A stretch of 64,000 bases of DNA, taken from positions 16,374-80,373 of the forward strand of contig DIER01000031.1 in assembly GCA_002418725.1 (NCBI GenBank), written 5' to 3'. This DNA comes from Acholeplasmataceae bacterium UBA5769. Its GTDB lineage: Bacteria > Bacillota_I > Bacilli_A > Acholeplasmatales > Acholeplasmataceae. The position numbers and the translations under genes were made by a program. How positions within the stretch are numbered: position 1 is the stretch's first letter; each line of letters starts with the position of its first letter. Shown one piece after another: positions 26,042-34,451 of the stretch. Below the pieces are notes generated by a model. The model saw only the letters and a list, made by a program, of their open reading frames with translations. It was not told where the DNA came from and searched no databases.

Positions 26042-26951
26042 GTATGTTATCTCACTTGGTGGGAATGCATTAGGTAACAATGCAGAAGAACAGAAAAGAT
26101 TATTGACGCATGTGGCTCACGCGATCTATCCTTTGATTGAAATGAATCATGATATCGTTATTGTCCACGGGAACGGTCCGCAAGTAGGCATGATTAATCT
26201 CGCATTTCAGGAGTCGACATCAACACCTGAAATGCCGTTTGCAGAATGTGGTGCGATGAGTCAAGGGTATATTGGTTATCACATTCAAAATGCGATACAA
26301 AACATCATGAGAGAAAGACATATTAAACGCCCCATTTCTACGGTGGTGACACAAGTCTTAGTCGATCAAAAAGATCCTGCATTTCTACATCCTACCAAGC
26401 CTATTGGAAGTTTTTATACCAAAGAGGTGTCTGATAAGTTAGAACGTGACATGGGTTATACGATGGTTGAAGATGCTGGTAGAGGGTATCGTCGTGTGAT
26501 TGCATCACCAAAACCAATCGATGTGATTGAAAAAGAAAGCATCTTAACGCTTTTAAACCAAAAACAAATTGTCATTGCTGCTGGTGGAGGCGGTATTCCT
26601 GTCATTGAAAAAGATGGTAAACTGATGGGAATTGATGCCGTGATAGATAAAGATTTTGCGAGTGCGAAGATTGCTGAAATCGTTCAAGCAGATGAACTGA
26701 TTATCTTAACAGCGGTGGAACATGTGTTTATCAACTACAATACACCAGATCAAAAAGCATTGACATCAGTGACGTTAGCTGAACTTGAAGATTATTTAAA
26801 AGGTTCACATTTCAAGAAAGGTTCGATGTTACCCAAAATTGAAGCGTGTATGTCCTTTGTCAAAGCGACAGGTAGACCCGCTGTGATTGCAGCGCTGGAA
26901 AAGGCTGTAGAAGCATTTAAACAAAAGAGTGGCACAATCATTCATCCATAA
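26034..26951 (+). CDS. arcC: Carbamate kinase
   Basis: This 305-residue protein of the amino-acid kinase fold begins YVISLGGNALG, with VHGNGPQVGM, AAGGGGIPV and KGSMLPKIEA further on. It transfers phosphate from carbamoyl phosphate to ADP, the ATP-yielding step of arginine breakdown. The ATG at 26034 is chosen, with AGGTGG 5 bases before it, over a GTG at 26025. It is the last gene of the operon, followed at once by a terminator. Confidence 0.95.
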   Translation: MSRYVISLGGNALGNNAEEQKRLLTHVAHAIYPLIEMNHDIVIVHGNGPQVGMINLAFQESTSTPEMPFAECGAMSQGYIGYHIQNAIQNIMRERHIKRPISTVVTQVLVDQKDPAFLHPTKPIGSFYTKEVSDKLERDMGYTMVEDAGRGYRRVIASPKPIDVIEKESILTLLNQKQIVIAAGGGGIPVIEKDGKLMGIDAVIDKDFASAKIAEIVQADELIILTAVEHVFINYNTPDQKALTSVTLAELEDYLKGSHFKKGSMLPKIEACMSFVKATGRPAVIAALEKAVEAFKQKSGTIIHP

Positions 26952-26953
26952 AC

Positions 26954-26997
26954 AAAAAGAACACAGAGGTCTTTCGTAGACTGAAGTGTTCTTTTTT
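26954..26997. terminator. Bidirectional intrinsic terminator
   Basis: AAAAAGAACAC pairs with GTGTTCTTTTT around an inner GTCT/AGAC pairing. T-runs follow on both strands, so it can end arcC from the left and the minus-strand gene at 27016 from the right. Confidence 0.85.
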
Positions 26998-27015
26998 CGT
27001 GTGTTTAAGTTTTCG

Positions 27016-27981
27016 TTACGATTTCATGATTTCGATACCAGCATGTTTTCCAGTATCTTCATAGATAAGGGTTTTTCGATCGAATAGTTTAATGTGAACT
27101 ACACCAGATAAACCCTCTTTGATCTGCTCAATCATTTGGCCATTACGCGGTGATGCCAGTGAAGTTTCTGTTGTCGAAACGGCCTTGATTTCTAGGGTAT
27201 ACTTACCTTTTTTCAGTTGATAAAAGACGTTCTTCGGTTCAATATTCTCTTTTTTGACTTTTGCAGCATTATAAGTTGCAAACCGGTACTCTTTGTTGTG
27301 AATTAAAACATTGGCGATTAACCCCTTAAAATAGAAGCCTAAAAATGGAATATCAGCGTAAGAGAACATCAATGAAGTGTTAGGATCATCAAAATGATTG
27401 GATTGAATCCACACGTATGCTCTGGGGAATGATTTGCCCCAATCTTTTTCAATATATCCCTTGGCATGATCAAAGGAAAGAATCTGTTGATTGTAATTTA
27501 GAAAACCATCAAATTGATGGTTCATGCTGATGACACCATGGTAGCACTCCATGAAATTGAAGTAACCAAAAAAACCCATAATGTTTGGCATAAATAAAGT
27601 TCGTTTGATGGGTGTTGTATGGCTGATCGTAAGCGTTCCAAAAAGATTGACTTGATCGTTTTTAAGATTGATTTGAAGTTTATCTTTTGAAAAATAGTTT
27701 TTCCCTATTTGAACATGAAATGTGCGATGACTATAAGAAAAGTCTTCGAGTGCATAGCGAAAGTAGTACGTTGATAATTTAACGTGTTGTCCTTTTCTTT
27801 CCGAAACAAAAAGCTGAATAAACGCATGGGGGTCCTTCTCACTTTTACTTATGCCCGGAATGAGCGCAAGGGTATAGTTTTCATCTTGACTGACAAGTTT
27901 ATAGTACCAACCCTCAAAATAGTTTTTCTTTTTTTTATTTCCCTGATAGTATTCAGGATGAATAAGTTTCTTAAAGTACAT
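27016..27981 (-). CDS. Tocopherol cyclase family protein
   Basis: This 321-residue protein shows the PF14249-type pattern: NYFEGWYYKLVS near the N-terminus, HAFIQLFVSE, KGYIEKDWGKSFPRAYVWIQSNH in the middle, and a C-terminal CrtC-like beta-rich half. In plants VTE1 closes the chromanol ring of tocopherol; bacterial members have no settled role. No signal peptide is seen. AAGGTGAGAAG precedes the ATG. It lies 50 bases downstream of the heliorhodopsin gene on the same strand, with a terminator between. That position, opposite carotenoid genes, suggests a link to an isoprenoid ligand or pigment, which is inference. Confidence 0.78.
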   Translation of the reverse strand: MYFKKLIHPEYYQGNKKKKNYFEGWYYKLVSQDENYTLALIPGISKSEKDPHAFIQLFVSERKGQHVKLSTYYFRYALEDFSYSHRTFHVQIGKNYFSKDKLQINLKNDQVNLFGTLTISHTTPIKRTLFMPNIMGFFGYFNFMECYHGVISMNHQFDGFLNYNQQILSFDHAKGYIEKDWGKSFPRAYVWIQSNHFDDPNTSLMFSYADIPFLGFYFKGLIANVLIHNKEYRFATYNAAKVKKENIEPKNVFYQLKKGKYTLEIKAVSTTETSLASPRNGQMIEQIKEGLSGVVHIKLFDRKTLIYEDTGKHAGIEIMKS

Positions 27982-27995
27982 CTTCTCACCTTAAA

Positions 27996-28021
27996 GAAAA
28001 AGCTAGGTTTTTAAGCCTAGC
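27996..28021 (-). terminator. Intrinsic terminator between heliorhodopsin and cyclase-like gene
   Basis: On the minus strand GCTAGG (28021-28016) pairs with CCTAGC (28007-28002), followed by TTTTTC. Some read-through or a separate promoter is needed to express the cyclase-like gene. Confidence 0.7.
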
Positions 28022-28031
28022 GATGGATTTG

Positions 28032-28829
28032 TTAAGCAGGTTGTAAAGCACCGAAGAGAACCAACCAAGCCAATATTGATTTTGCAACAAGGCTTAAAAC
28101 GATATAGGTTCTTTCACCATAAAGGTAATCTCTCCATTTGCCCACTTTCTTATATTGTAACACCATGTTGATAGGGAACGTATTAAATGCAACAAAATAG
28201 GTCGCAACAATAGCCCAAACAAACCATGGAGGTGTCACATTACCAGATCCAACCATGTATAAAACAATGCCGATCCAGGGTGCAACGCCCGCGATTGATC
28301 CCCAAATAAAGGGACCCCAATTTACTTTTTCACCTTCAGCGCGTTTCGAGTTAATGATTTCCATGTCTAAACCGAAGAGGTTCATGGCAGCGTTGACGAT
28401 AAAGATGAGAATGAGTGACGCGATATCATAAATACCAAAGAGTGTCGCAATTAAGACAATCATCACAGAAGATGATAAAGCATATTCAAACCATCTGAGT
28501 TTATTGATGCCTTTTTCTAAATCACGGTTGTACATCGCATTGATCTTTTTAGGAAAAGAAATGAGTGCGTGTGCGCCTGCGGAAAGAAGTAGGAATACCC
28601 CAACCAAAATACCAAAAGGCAACTCAAACAAATCCTTCTGATCCAAGTAAAGTCTTTGCTGAACAACATCAAAGTTCAAGAAATTTTGTGTAATTGTGAT
28701 ACTAAATGCAGGATTAATACTACCCAAAACGGTAATCGCAAAAACAACCATGAGCAGTCCTTGTACTAGATGGAAAGCTCCCATAATCATGTTAAACTTT
28801 CTAAGCTTTTCAAATTTTGTTATTTCCAT
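28032..28829 (-). CDS. Heliorhodopsin
   Basis: This 265-residue seven-helix protein matches heliorhodopsins, not type-1 rhodopsins. The retinal-binding Lys250 lies in helix 7 (SLVAKSILAW). The counterion Glu115 is in RWFEYALSSS. The two conserved intracavity histidines are His20 (AFHLVQG) and His87 (GAHALISF). QYKKVGKWRDYLYGER is a further family signature. Heliorhodopsins bind retinal with the N-terminus inside the cell, show slow photocycles and do not pump ions; they are thought to be sensors or regulators. GGAGGAATAATCT lies before the ATG. No retinal-forming gene is in the window. Confidence 0.95.
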   Translation of the reverse strand: MEITKFEKLRKFNMIMGAFHLVQGLLMVVFAITVLGSINPAFSITITQNFLNFDVVQQRLYLDQKDLFELPFGILVGVFLLLSAGAHALISFPKKINAMYNRDLEKGINKLRWFEYALSSSVMIVLIATLFGIYDIASLILIFIVNAAMNLFGLDMEIINSKRAEGEKVNWGPFIWGSIAGVAPWIGIVLYMVGSGNVTPPWFVWAIVATYFVAFNTFPINMVLQYKKVGKWRDYLYGERTYIVLSLVAKSILAWLVLFGALQPA

Positions 28830-28853
28830 AGATTATTCCTCCTATTTACTATC

Positions 28854-28859
28854 ATTATA
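28854..28859 (-). promoter_or_regulatory. Probable -10 box of the heliorhodopsin promoter
   Basis: TATAAT on the minus strand lies 25 bases before the start codon. No good -35 hexamer is visible at 16-18 bases (TCTCTT at best), so an activator may be needed. Confidence 0.4.
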
Positions 28860-28963
28860 CTGCGAATTGAGGATAAAAGAGAAATGAATTGCTTCGAATT
28901 CAAAATAAATAATGAAAGTTCATTTTCTTTTAACAGATGCACATAGGGTTTTGATGTTTTAAC

Positions 28964-28992
28964 TTCAAAGTGTAAAGGTAAAATGGTATAAT
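28964..28992 (+). promoter_or_regulatory. Probable promoter of the carotenoid/photolyase operon
   Basis: TTCAAA (28964-28969) and a perfect TATAAT (28987-28992) with 17-base spacing lie 40 bases before crtI. It is divergent from the heliorhodopsin promoter across a roughly 200-base region that has no gene. Confidence 0.6.
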
Positions 28993-29031
28993 ATGAGAAA
29001 GATATTTTGATAAGATAAGGAACTAAAGTAG

Positions 29032-30516
29032 ATGAAGAAAATAACCATTATAGGCGCGGGTACTTCAGGACTTGCAGCTGGCATTCGCTTACAATCTCTT
29101 GGATTTGCATGTGAAATCTACGAAAAGAATGAAGCCGTTGGTGGACGCATGTATCAAATCAAAGAAAATGGATTCACCTTTGATGTGGGACCAACGATTG
29201 TTTTAATGCCTCAAATGTATAAAGAACTTTTCGAAATGAGTGGTGCAAAATCTGAAGATTATATCCACATGACGTTGGTAGAACCGATGAATACGATTCA
29301 CTACCCAGATGGTATCGCCCTGCAAATATCTTCAAATTTACCTAAGTTCATATCACAACTTGAATCTTTTTCAGAGAAAGAAACGGTTGGCTATCTTCAA
29401 TACTTAAGTGATGTTTATGAACGCTATGTGAGAGCAAAAGAAGCTTTTCTAGAAAAATCTTATCGTAAGCCATCGGATTTTTACAACTTCAAAACATTTC
29501 ATGCATTGGCAAAGCTTCGCACGTTAAATAATGCCTACCAATCCATCTCTTCTTTTGTTAAAGAAGATAAATTAAGAAAAGCACTGAGCTTTCAAACACT
29601 CTACATTGGTGTATCCCCTTTTTCAGGTCCATCCATTTATACCATCATACCCATGATTGAACTGCTCTATGGGGTTTGGTATATCAAGGGTGGTATGTAT
29701 CAGATGGCGAAAGCTATGGAAAGACGTTTTCTCGAATTGGGTGGGAAAATTCATTTAAATCAACCAGTAGATGAAATTATCATCGACAAAGGTGTTGCTA
29801 AAGGTATTCGCGTACATGGTGATGTGATTTATTCAGACATTGTTTTATCTAATGCTGACTTTCCTTGGGCGATGAAGCATTTGGTGAAGGATGAAAAACA
29901 TAAAGGGAAATATCAAGATAAGAAGATAGACCGTATGAAATATTCTTCATCGGCATTTATTATGTATTTTGGTTTAAACAAAAAATACCCAACCACCGTT
30001 CATCAAATCCATTTTACAAAAGACTTTAAGAAGAATATAGATGATTTGTTTAATGGAGTTGTTCCTGAAGATCCATCTTATTACCTGTATTCACCTACAC
30101 AAATAGATCTCGATTTAGCACCTGAGGGATGTGAGGTACTCTATGTGCTTGTTCCTGTGCCTTCACTACATCAAAATCATTTGGTTTGGCATAAGGATGC
30201 AGTCACCAACCTCAGGTTGAAAGTACTTAACCGAATTAAAAAACTGAAAGGTTTCGAAGATATCGAAGATCATATTGTATATGAGAAAATATTCACGCCA
30301 GAAACATTTAAAGATAAGTTTAATTTAGCTTTTGGTGCAACCTTTGGACTTCAACCATCCTTGTTTCAAAGTCTTTATTATCGTCCTCAAGCGACGATAA
30401 AATCAGTAAAAAACCTGTATTTTGTAGGTTCTAGCAACCATCCAGGTGCTGGTGTACCAATTGTATTGATGAGTGCTAAGATTGTAACCAATGAAATCGT
30501 GAGGGATCATACATGA
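29032..30516 (+). CDS. crtI: Phytoene/dehydrosqualene desaturase (CrtI/CrtN family)
   Basis: This 494-residue flavoprotein has an N-terminal FAD site (ITIIGAGTSGLAAGIRL), a VGGRM motif, and the family C-terminus with VGSSNHPGAGVPIVLMSAK. It introduces double bonds into the colourless C40 or C30 precursor made by the next gene's product. Sequence alone does not show whether the product is C30 or C40. It overlaps the synthase gene by ATGA, so the two are translated together. Confidence 0.9.
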   Translation: MKKITIIGAGTSGLAAGIRLQSLGFACEIYEKNEAVGGRMYQIKENGFTFDVGPTIVLMPQMYKELFEMSGAKSEDYIHMTLVEPMNTIHYPDGIALQISSNLPKFISQLESFSEKETVGYLQYLSDVYERYVRAKEAFLEKSYRKPSDFYNFKTFHALAKLRTLNNAYQSISSFVKEDKLRKALSFQTLYIGVSPFSGPSIYTIIPMIELLYGVWYIKGGMYQMAKAMERRFLELGGKIHLNQPVDEIIIDKGVAKGIRVHGDVIYSDIVLSNADFPWAMKHLVKDEKHKGKYQDKKIDRMKYSSSAFIMYFGLNKKYPTTVHQIHFTKDFKKNIDDLFNGVVPEDPSYYLYSPTQIDLDLAPEGCEVLYVLVPVPSLHQNHLVWHKDAVTNLRLKVLNRIKKLKGFEDIEDHIVYEKIFTPETFKDKFNLAFGATFGLQPSLFQSLYYRPQATIKSVKNLYFVGSSNHPGAGVPIVLMSAKIVTNEIVRDHT

Positions 30517-31442
30517 CACCACTTGAATGGATTCGAATCGGTTTAGCTGTGATTGCTTCAGTGTCGAGTTTGATTATCTTTTGGGATATGCATCAGAAAA
30601 GAAAAGATATCAAACAATGTGAAGCCATCATTAAAAAAAATTCGCTGACTTTTTATAAAGCATTTTCTAAGATCCAGGATCGAAAAAAAAGAGAAGCGAT
30701 TTATGCCGTGTATGCGTTTTGTCGTTATGCGGATGACCTTGTGGATGAAGACCAAGATGAAAAAGGTTTAATCGCATTAAAAGATGAACTTGATGCATAT
30801 GTTAAAGGCGAAAAACCTACAAGTTTTCGTTTTAGAGCATTAAAACAAACGACGCACGATGTGTATCCAAAAAATTATGATTACAAACCTTTTTATGACA
30901 TGATTAAAGGCCAAGAAATGGACCTTAACTTTAAAGGTTATCAAACTGAGAATGAACTTTTAAATTACTGTTATCACGTTGCAGGAACGGTTGGACTCAT
31001 GTTAATTCCGATTCTAGCAGGGAAAAACGATAAAAAGTTACATCAGTTTGCGATTAACCTTGGTTACGGGATGCAAATCACTAATATTTTAAGAGACATC
31101 GGTGAAGATGAGAAAGCGGGCAGAATCTACATTCCTGAAGAACTCATTTCTAAAGCAAATGTTAGGAAAGAAGATTTACATCATGGTAAGATAAGCATAG
31201 AATTTATAAATATGTTTGAAGATTTAGCGAAGAAAGCCGAAAAGTATTTCGATGATGCATTAGAAGAACTTCATCTGTTCCCTAAAGATGTACAACTTCC
31301 TTTAGGGTTATCGATTGTGCTCTACCGCGGCATCCTTGATGCATGTAGAGAAAACGGTTATGATGTGTTTTCAAAAAAGAACTTTGTCAGTGACGAAAAA
31401 AAGAATGAATTGATAAATGCGTTCTTGAAACGCCAAAAGTGA
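30513..31442 (+). CDS. crtB: Phytoene/squalene synthase family protein with N-terminal membrane segment
   Basis: This 309-residue head-to-head prenyl synthase has the first Asp-rich motif near RYADDLVDE and the second in NILRDIGEDEKAGRIYIP. It condenses two prenyl diphosphates (GGPP or FPP). Residues 4-25 form an unusual hydrophobic stretch ahead of the usual start of the domain (KNSLTFYKAFS), so the enzyme may be membrane-anchored. The start overlaps the crtI stop, which supports the long form. It could be CrtM (C30) instead of CrtB. Confidence 0.88.
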   Translation: MTPLEWIRIGLAVIASVSSLIIFWDMHQKRKDIKQCEAIIKKNSLTFYKAFSKIQDRKKREAIYAVYAFCRYADDLVDEDQDEKGLIALKDELDAYVKGEKPTSFRFRALKQTTHDVYPKNYDYKPFYDMIKGQEMDLNFKGYQTENELLNYCYHVAGTVGLMLIPILAGKNDKKLHQFAINLGYGMQITNILRDIGEDEKAGRIYIPEELISKANVRKEDLHHGKISIEFINMFEDLAKKAEKYFDDALEELHLFPKDVQLPLGLSIVLYRGILDACRENGYDVFSKKNFVSDEKKNELINAFLKRQK

Positions 31443-31451
31443 GGTTAAGTT

Positions 31452-32117
31452 ATGTTAAATGTTTGGGGATTGGTTGGATCGTATGTTTTAATTTTTATGA
31501 TTATTGGCATATCGACCATATTACAAAAGAAAAATATTTTAGGTGACGAAGGCGCGAGAAAGTTTATTCATATTGGGGTTTCTAATTGGTGGATTTTAGC
31601 GATGCTGTTCTTTACAGGTGAATCTAAAGTGTGGTTCGCGATGATTGCACCAGTGACCTTCATTGTTTTGAATTATTTATCCTATCGACTTAACTTATTA
31701 AAAGCGATGGAACGTGGTGGTAAAGGTAATTTAGGAACCGTCTATTTCCCCATATCACTGTTGATTTTAGTTGCTTTAACCTTTGGCGTGATTGATAATC
31801 CATTTATTGGTGCTGTAGGTATCTTAGTCATGGGGTATGGCGATGGACTCGCTGCTGTGATTGGTAAACGTTATGGAAAACGCATGCTTGTTCACGGGAA
31901 ATCCTTTGAAGGTTCGTTAACGATGTTTGTCACATCTTTCATCGTGACATTCATCATTGCGATGTTCACACAAACTGTGGGTATTTCATTGTTGCTTGCG
32001 ATGGGTGTTGCAGCATTTGCGACACTAATTGAACTCTTTACACCTAAGGGACTTGACAACTTATCGGTTCCATTAGGATCATCACTCATTTTCTATTTAC
32101 TTTTATTGATCATTTAA
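31452..32117 (+). CDS. Phytol/dolichol kinase-like membrane protein (VTE5/SEC59 family)
   Basis: This 221-residue protein has about seven hydrophobic segments. It has the CTP-using polyprenol-kinase pattern: RKFIHIGVSNWW near residue 37, MGYGDGLAAVIGKRYG and HGKSFEGSLTMF, with the conserved Asp, Lys and Glu. Members phosphorylate phytol, dolichol or other isoprenoid alcohols, or diacylglycerol in yeast. It lies 9 bases after crtB and just before a DUF92 protein, which in plants performs the next phosphorylation. Geranylgeraniol or a similar alcohol is a possible substrate, which is inference. Confidence 0.8.
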   Translation: MLNVWGLVGSYVLIFMIIGISTILQKKNILGDEGARKFIHIGVSNWWILAMLFFTGESKVWFAMIAPVTFIVLNYLSYRLNLLKAMERGGKGNLGTVYFPISLLILVALTFGVIDNPFIGAVGILVMGYGDGLAAVIGKRYGKRMLVHGKSFEGSLTMFVTSFIVTFIIAMFTQTVGISLLLAMGVAAFATLIELFTPKGLDNLSVPLGSSLIFYLLLLII

Positions 32118-32132
32118 TTTAGGGGTGAATGT

Positions 32133-32921
32133 ATGTTTTTAGATGCCATGATTGGACTTGGAATCAGCCTTGTGATTGCTATGTTGGCATATCTCAAAAA
32201 ATCATTAAATCAAAGTGGCTTTATCACAGCTACCCTTTTAGGTACAATCATTTATACCTTTGGAGGCTGGCTTGTTTGGGGTTCACTCATCGCTTTCTTT
32301 ATTTCTTCATCACTGATTACCAAAATATCAGAGAAAAGTGAGAAAAAAGAAAGTAAGGGGAGAAATGCTTGGCAAGTGTTGGCTAACGGTTTAGTTGCAG
32401 CCATTTTTTCAGTTCTTTACTACGTGGTTCAAGTAGAAATCTTTTTGCTTGCAGCTGTGGTTTCCATTGCAACTTCCAATTCGGATACATGGGCTTCTGA
32501 AATAGGCTCACTATCAAAAGGAAAAACATTTTATATTTTGAATTTTAAATTGGCACCTAAAGGTGTTTCGGGTGCGATTTCTGGACTGGGTACGTTTGCA
32601 TCCATCTTAGGATCATTCTTTATTGCGGGCGTTTTTATCGGTCTTTATGCCCTGCTTTATGGCATCGGTTTAGAAGATTTCTTCATGTTTGGTGGAATCA
32701 TTACCGTCTGTGGCTTTCTAGGCAATCTCATTGATTCTTATTTGGGTGGTTCGCTACAAGCGAAATATCGCGGTATCGAATCGGGAACATACACTGAAAA
32801 ACGGTGGCTTCCCAATGAAAAAGTTGTTTTAGCCTCAGGCTTAGCGTTGATTACGAACGATGCAGTTAATTTGTTGTCTGGACTTGCTGCATCTTTAATC
32901 ACACTTGTTTTCTTTATTTAA
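32133..32921 (+). CDS. DUF92 family membrane protein (VTE6-like prenyl phosphate kinase)
   Basis: This 262-residue multi-spanning protein of the DUF92/TMEM19 family has the signatures GRNAWQVLANG, TSNSDTWASEIG, PKGVSGAISGLGT and GNLIDSYLGGSLQ. The plant member VTE6 converts phytyl phosphate to phytyl diphosphate. Here it follows the phytol-kinase-like gene by 15 bases, so together they could turn an isoprenoid alcohol into a diphosphate. No plant-type tocopherol ring genes are present nearby. It is 1 base from the photolyase start. Confidence 0.83.
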   Translation: MFLDAMIGLGISLVIAMLAYLKKSLNQSGFITATLLGTIIYTFGGWLVWGSLIAFFISSSLITKISEKSEKKESKGRNAWQVLANGLVAAIFSVLYYVVQVEIFLLAAVVSIATSNSDTWASEIGSLSKGKTFYILNFKLAPKGVSGAISGLGTFASILGSFFIAGVFIGLYALLYGIGLEDFFMFGGIITVCGFLGNLIDSYLGGSLQAKYRGIESGTYTEKRWLPNEKVVLASGLALITNDAVNLLSGLAASLITLVFFI

Positions 32922-32922
32922 G

Positions 32923-34308
32923 ATGAACGAAAGAAGAATTCAACATTTAAAACCTGGATTTAATCCGTCTGGGACATACGTGTTATATTGGATGCAGCAA
33001 GCACAGCGCATTCATTATAATCATGCACTATTGCACGCCATCGAACTGGCAAATCAATATGACTTACCAGTTGTTGTTTATTTTGGTTTAACACCATCTT
33101 ATCCAGAAGCGAACTTAAGACATTACCAGTTTATGCTTGAAGGATTAAAAGAAGTGAAGACCTGGCTTGAACATTTAAAGATGAACTTTGTCTTCCGCTT
33201 AGAGTCACCTGAAGAAGGTGTGATCAAACTTTTGAAAGATGCTTCATACCTCGTGATGGACTATGGATATTTAAGACATCAAAAAATATGGCGGAAGAAA
33301 GTTATAGACGAAGCTATACATCAAGAACTTTCTTTGGGCATTGACCTTGTTGACACAGACATGATTGTTCCAGTCAGAGTGGTCTCAGATAAAGCGGAAT
33401 ATGGTGCCTATACACTGAGACCAAAAATCACACGATTGTTTCGTGATTTTCGTGATTTTAAGACACTGCCTAGTGTCATAAATCACACGAATCTAAAACT
33501 ATCCTCAGATCATGATCTCAACGATATTGATGAACTTTTAGAACGCTTACCCATCGATAAAACAGTAAAACCTTCACCGATATATCATGGTGGATACGTT
33601 CAAGCAAGCCAATTATTTTCAACGTTTATCATGGAGAAAGCTAATCATTATGATGAAAGTAATGACCCTGCGAAAGATTTGACATCAAAGATGTCGATGT
33701 ATCTTCATTTTGGACAAATATCAAGTCTTGAATTGTTGGATAGACTCTTCTTAGCCCAAGCTCAAGGCCAGATTAAAGGCGAATCCTTTGATGGTTATGT
33801 TGAACAACTCTTGGTAAGAAGAGAGTTAGCCTTCAACTATGTCACCTATCAAAAAGGTTATGATCAGTTTGAAACCATGACAGAACCTTGGGCATATCAG
33901 ACGATGAAGGCACATGAAAATGATCAAAGAGATTACCTCTATACAAAAGAAGACTATCTTTTGTTTCAAACACACGATCCTTATTTCAACGCAGCCATGA
34001 AAGAAATGGTTTTAACGGGCTATATGCATAATTATATGCGGATGTATTGGGCGAAGAAAATCATGGAATGGAGCCCCAACCATAAGGTCGCTTATGAGAC
34101 GATTAAGACACTGAACAACACCTATTTTATCGATGGCAGAGATGCTAATTCATACGCAGGAATAGCGTGGTGTTTTGGTAAACACGACCGTGCATGGACA
34201 GAAAGAGAGATTTTCGGTAAGCTTCGTTACATGAACGCGAAAGGCTTAGAAAGAAAATTTGATATACAACGTTATGTAGCAAAAATGGACCAATACACGG
34301 AAATGTAA
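32923..34308 (+). CDS. Class II CPD photolyase
   Basis: This 461-residue flavoprotein resembles class II deoxyribodipyrimidine photolyases. It has YWMQQAQRIHYNHALL at the antenna-domain start, RHYQFMLEGLKE, and the FAD-domain signature DGRDANSYAGIAWCFG with WTEREIFGKLRYMN. It splits UV-made cyclobutane pyrimidine dimers with blue light. The ATG at 32923 directly follows the preceding stop (TAAG ATG) and has little ribosome site of its own, so translation is probably coupled. A TTG at 32905 is less likely. Confidence 0.92.
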   Translation: MNERRIQHLKPGFNPSGTYVLYWMQQAQRIHYNHALLHAIELANQYDLPVVVYFGLTPSYPEANLRHYQFMLEGLKEVKTWLEHLKMNFVFRLESPEEGVIKLLKDASYLVMDYGYLRHQKIWRKKVIDEAIHQELSLGIDLVDTDMIVPVRVVSDKAEYGAYTLRPKITRLFRDFRDFKTLPSVINHTNLKLSSDHDLNDIDELLERLPIDKTVKPSPIYHGGYVQASQLFSTFIMEKANHYDESNDPAKDLTSKMSMYLHFGQISSLELLDRLFLAQAQGQIKGESFDGYVEQLLVRRELAFNYVTYQKGYDQFETMTEPWAYQTMKAHENDQRDYLYTKEDYLLFQTHDPYFNAAMKEMVLTGYMHNYMRMYWAKKIMEWSPNHKVAYETIKTLNNTYFIDGRDANSYAGIAWCFGKHDRAWTEREIFGKLRYMNAKGLERKFDIQRYVAKMDQYTEM

Positions 34309-34382
34309 AAAGATGATTTTATCTTGTTAAATCGTAGATTTAGCGGTAAGATAAAGTTAAAGAGCAACAACTATATACATAG

Positions 34383-34416
34383 ACGCAACGAGAGATAGAC
34401 TCTTGTTGCGTTTTTT
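34383..34416 (+). terminator. Intrinsic terminator of the carotenoid/photolyase operon
   Basis: ACGCAAC (34383-34389) pairs with GTTGCGT (34405-34411), with an inner AGA/TCT pairing and T6. The 70 bases before it contain a TTATCTT/AAGATAA inverted repeat without a T-run. Confidence 0.85.
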
Positions 34417-34451
34417 ACCTCAATGGCTCTCTTAGTTTAGGAGGAGAATTT

